A DNA stretch of 8,596 nucleotides from Solirubrobacteraceae bacterium. Its GTDB lineage: Bacteria > Actinomycetota > Thermoleophilia > Solirubrobacterales > Solirubrobacteraceae. Of the stretch, positions 6,716 through 8,596 are shown piece after piece; position 1 is the stretch's first letter; every line of letters starts with the position of its first letter. Location: NCBI GenBank assembly GCA_016462625.1, contig JAEMSV010000137.1:1-8596 (forward strand). Reading direction: 5' to 3'. Under the pieces are notes generated by a model, which ran no database searches, was not told where the DNA came from, and worked only from the letters and a program-made list of their open reading frames with translations. A program made the position numbers and the translations under genes.

Positions 6716-8557
6716 CTATTCGACGGTCACGGTTTTGGCGAGGTTGCGCGGCTGGTCCACGTTCAGGCCCCGCTTCGTGGCGATGTGGTACGCCAGCAGC
6801 TGCAGCGGAACGACCGCCAGAAGCGGCTGCAGCAGCCAGTGCGTACGCGGCACGAACAGCACCTCATCGGTGAATTCGTGGACGTTCTCGTTGCCCTCTG
6901 TGGCCACGGCGATCGCATACGCCTTGCGCGCACGGACCTCGGCGATGTTCGAGGCGACCTTGTCATAGACCGGAGAATCCGTCGCGATGCAGACGACCGG
7001 CGTGTGCTCATCGAGCAGCGCGATCGGGCCGTGCTTCATTTCGCCCGCCGCGTAGGCGTCGGTCGGGATGTAGGAGACTTCCTTGAGCTTTAGCGCGCCT
7101 TCGAGCGCGACGCCGAGGCCGACGTGGCGACCGAGGTAGAGAAAGAACTCCGCGTCCCACCAGTGCTCGGCGATCTTGCGGGCGCGTTCGTCGTCGCCGG
7201 GGATCATCTCCTGCAGGTAGTGCGGAAGCTTGCGCAGTTCGCTGATGATCTCGCGGCGTTCCTCGGACCCGAGTTCACCCTTCAGCTCAGCGAGCTTCAG
7301 CGCGATCAGGTACATCGCGGCGACCTGGGAGACAAAGGTCTTGGTTGCGGCAACGCCGATCTCGAGACCGGCGCGCGTGAACAGCACCGCGTCGGAATCG
7401 CGGGTCGCGCGGGAGCCCATGATGTTGGTGACGGCGACGACCTTTGCTCCCGCCTCGCGCGCCATGCGCATCGCGGCCAGCGTGTCGGCCGTCTCGCCGG
7501 ACTGGGTGATTCCGATCACGACGTCGTTCTTGCGCAGCACCGGGTCGCGGTAGCGGTACTCGGAGGCGACGTCCATCTCGACCGGGACGCGCGCCCAGTT
7601 CTCGATCACGTAGCGACCGATCAGACCCGCGTGGTACGAGGTGCCGCAGGCGACGATCACGACGCGGTCGGCGGCGGCGAAGTCTTCGTCAGACAGGAAA
7701 TCAGGGCCAAGATCGACCGACTCGTCGTCGATCAGGCGGTCGGCGATCGTCTCGGCGACGGCGTCGGGCTGCTCGTAGATCTCCTTGAGCATGAAAGTGT
7801 CGAACCCGCCCTTCTCGGCGGTCTCCTCGTCCCAGTCGACTTCTTCGGTGGCGCGCTCGACCGGCTCGCCTGCCGCGGTGAAGAACTCGGTGCCGCTGGC
7901 GCGGATCGCGACGATCTCGTCGTCCTCGACCATCTGCGTCACACGGGTCTCCTTGAGGAATGCGGGGATCGCCGAAGCGACGAAGCACTCGCCCTTCCCC
8001 ACGCCGACGACGAGCGGGCACTCGCGGCGGGCGGCGACGATCAGGTCGGGCTCGTCAGCGGCGACGGCCACAAACGCGTAGTGGCCGCGCAGCTCGTTGA
8101 ACGCGCGGCGCACTGCTTCGACGAGGTCACCGTCGTAGTGGTCGGCGACAAGATGGGCGACGACTTCGGCGTCGGTGCCTGAGGAGAAGCGGTCACCGCG
8201 ATCGGTGAATCGGCGGCGCAGCTCGGCCCAGTTCTCGACGATGCCGTTGAGCACGATCTGCACGCGGCCGGTCGGGTCCGAGTGCGGGTGCGCGTTCTCC
8301 TCTGTGACCTCTCCGTGGGTCGCCCAGCGTGTGTGTCCGATGCCGGTGAGCGCCTCAGCCTGGCCGCTCCAGGTGCGGCCCGCGATCGCCTCTTTGAGGT
8401 TCTCGAGGTTGCCTACCGCACGGATCGACTGCACGCCCGAAGGGCGCACGAGAGCGATGCCGGCGGAGTCATAGCCGCGGTACTCAAGCTTCTGCAATCC
8501 ACTGACGAGATGGTCCCGAGCCGGTCTGAAACCGACGTATCCGACGATGCCGCACAT
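6716..8557 (-). CDS. glmS: Glutamine-fructose-6-phosphate aminotransferase (isomerizing)
   Basis: Makes glucosamine-6-phosphate from fructose-6-phosphate and glutamine, the first committed step to UDP-GlcNAc for peptidoglycan. It is 613 aa, full length. The N-terminal class II glutamine amidotransferase domain begins MCGIVGYVG, with nucleophile Cys2 exposed after Met removal; RGYDSAGIA (27-35), GHTRWATHG (74-82), NGIVENW (104-110) and SGTDAEVVAHL (126-136) follow. Two SIS domains bind the sugar: VACGTSYHAG (302-311), TQSGETADT (351-359) and EIGVAATKTF (399-408), then EGALKLKEVSYI (486-497) and AGEMKHGPIAL (504-514). The C-terminus is LNVDQPRNLAKTVTVE, as in characterised GlmS. The ATG at 8557 is fixed by Cys2. 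No clear Shine-Dalgarno precedes it and no glmS ribozyme could be fitted in the 39 bases available. It is the first gene of the run visible here. Confidence 0.98.
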   Translation of the reverse strand: MCGIVGYVGFRPARDHLVSGLQKLEYRGYDSAGIALVRPSGVQSIRAVGNLENLKEAIAGRTWSGQAEALTGIGHTRWATHGEVTEENAHPHSDPTGRVQIVLNGIVENWAELRRRFTDRGDRFSSGTDAEVVAHLVADHYDGDLVEAVRRAFNELRGHYAFVAVAADEPDLIVAARRECPLVVGVGKGECFVASAIPAFLKETRVTQMVEDDEIVAIRASGTEFFTAAGEPVERATEEVDWDEETAEKGGFDTFMLKEIYEQPDAVAETIADRLIDDESVDLGPDFLSDEDFAAADRVVIVACGTSYHAGLIGRYVIENWARVPVEMDVASEYRYRDPVLRKNDVVIGITQSGETADTLAAMRMAREAGAKVVAVTNIMGSRATRDSDAVLFTRAGLEIGVAATKTFVSQVAAMYLIALKLAELKGELGSEERREIISELRKLPHYLQEMIPGDDERARKIAEHWWDAEFFLYLGRHVGLGVALEGALKLKEVSYIPTDAYAAGEMKHGPIALLDEHTPVVCIATDSPVYDKVASNIAEVRARKAYAIAVATEGNENVHEFTDEVLFVPRTHWLLQPLLAVVPLQLLAYHIATKRGLNVDQPRNLAKTVTVE

Positions 8558-8564
8558 TCAGGTG

Positions 8565-8591
8565 AGTGTATGGACCGCGATCCGGGGTCAG
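8565..8591 (-). promoter_or_regulatory. Possible glmS promoter giving a leaderless mRNA
   Basis: On the minus strand CTGACC (8591-8586, resembling a -35 box), a 15-base spacer and TACACT (8570-8565, TANNNT pattern) are followed by 7 bases and the glmS ATG. That spacing would start transcription at or next to the start codon, consistent with the absence of a Shine-Dalgarno. The spacer is short for a sigma-70-type promoter and the window ends nearby, so the call is tentative. Confidence 0.3.
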
Positions 8592-8596
8592 TCCGC

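Noticed and set aside
7124..8182. + strand open frame (352 codons) opposite glmS
   Set aside because: Shadow of the glmS coding sequence; rich in Asp, Gly and Val with no family motif.
8558..8596. glmS ribozyme or riboswitch upstream of glmS
   Set aside because: Only 39 bases are visible, without the ribozyme's conserved core; that element is mainly known from Firmicutes-type genomes.

Overview
The window is a GC-rich (by eye about two-thirds G+C), densely packed bacterial chromosome segment. The gene content and the style of the proteins point to Actinomycetota. A Thermoleophilia/Solirubrobacterales-like lineage is my best guess, but it rests on general resemblance and not on a search. There are no mobile elements, tRNA or rRNA genes, CRISPR arrays or long repeats, and no gene-free stretch longer than about 60 bases.

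Layout. At the left edge two ABC-2-type membrane permease genes lie on the + strand (1-673, truncated by the window edge, and 670-1446), coupled by an ATGA overlap. They probably form the membrane half of an export ABC transporter whose ATPase gene would lie to the left. They converge, with only 6 bases between stop codons, on a run of seven minus-strand genes that fills the rest of the window. In transcription order (right to left) these are glmS (8557-6716), acpS (6654-6286), nnr (6289-4736), alr (4725-3577), cca (3565-2144), a HIT-family hydrolase (2134-1724) and infA (1671-1453).

The seven genes look like one housekeeping operon. acpS and nnr overlap by 4 bases, the nnr/alr/cca/HIT gaps are 9-11 bases, and only the gaps after glmS (61 bases) and before infA (52 bases) are long enough for extra control elements. 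The products feed envelope and lipid synthesis (GlmS makes glucosamine-6-phosphate, Alr makes D-alanine, AcpS activates acyl carrier protein), metabolite repair (Nnr repairs hydrated NAD(P)H) and translation (Cca matures tRNA 3' ends, IF-1 acts in initiation). The glmS-acpS-nnr-alr part is a known actinobacterial arrangement. The following cca-HIT-infA part is less usual, because infA normally sits with ribosomal-protein genes.

I see no convincing novel system here; the window is ordinary core genome. The points most worth a second look are the relocated infA, the alternating hairpin and possible leaderless promoter in front of it, and the tightly convergent ends at 1440-1460.
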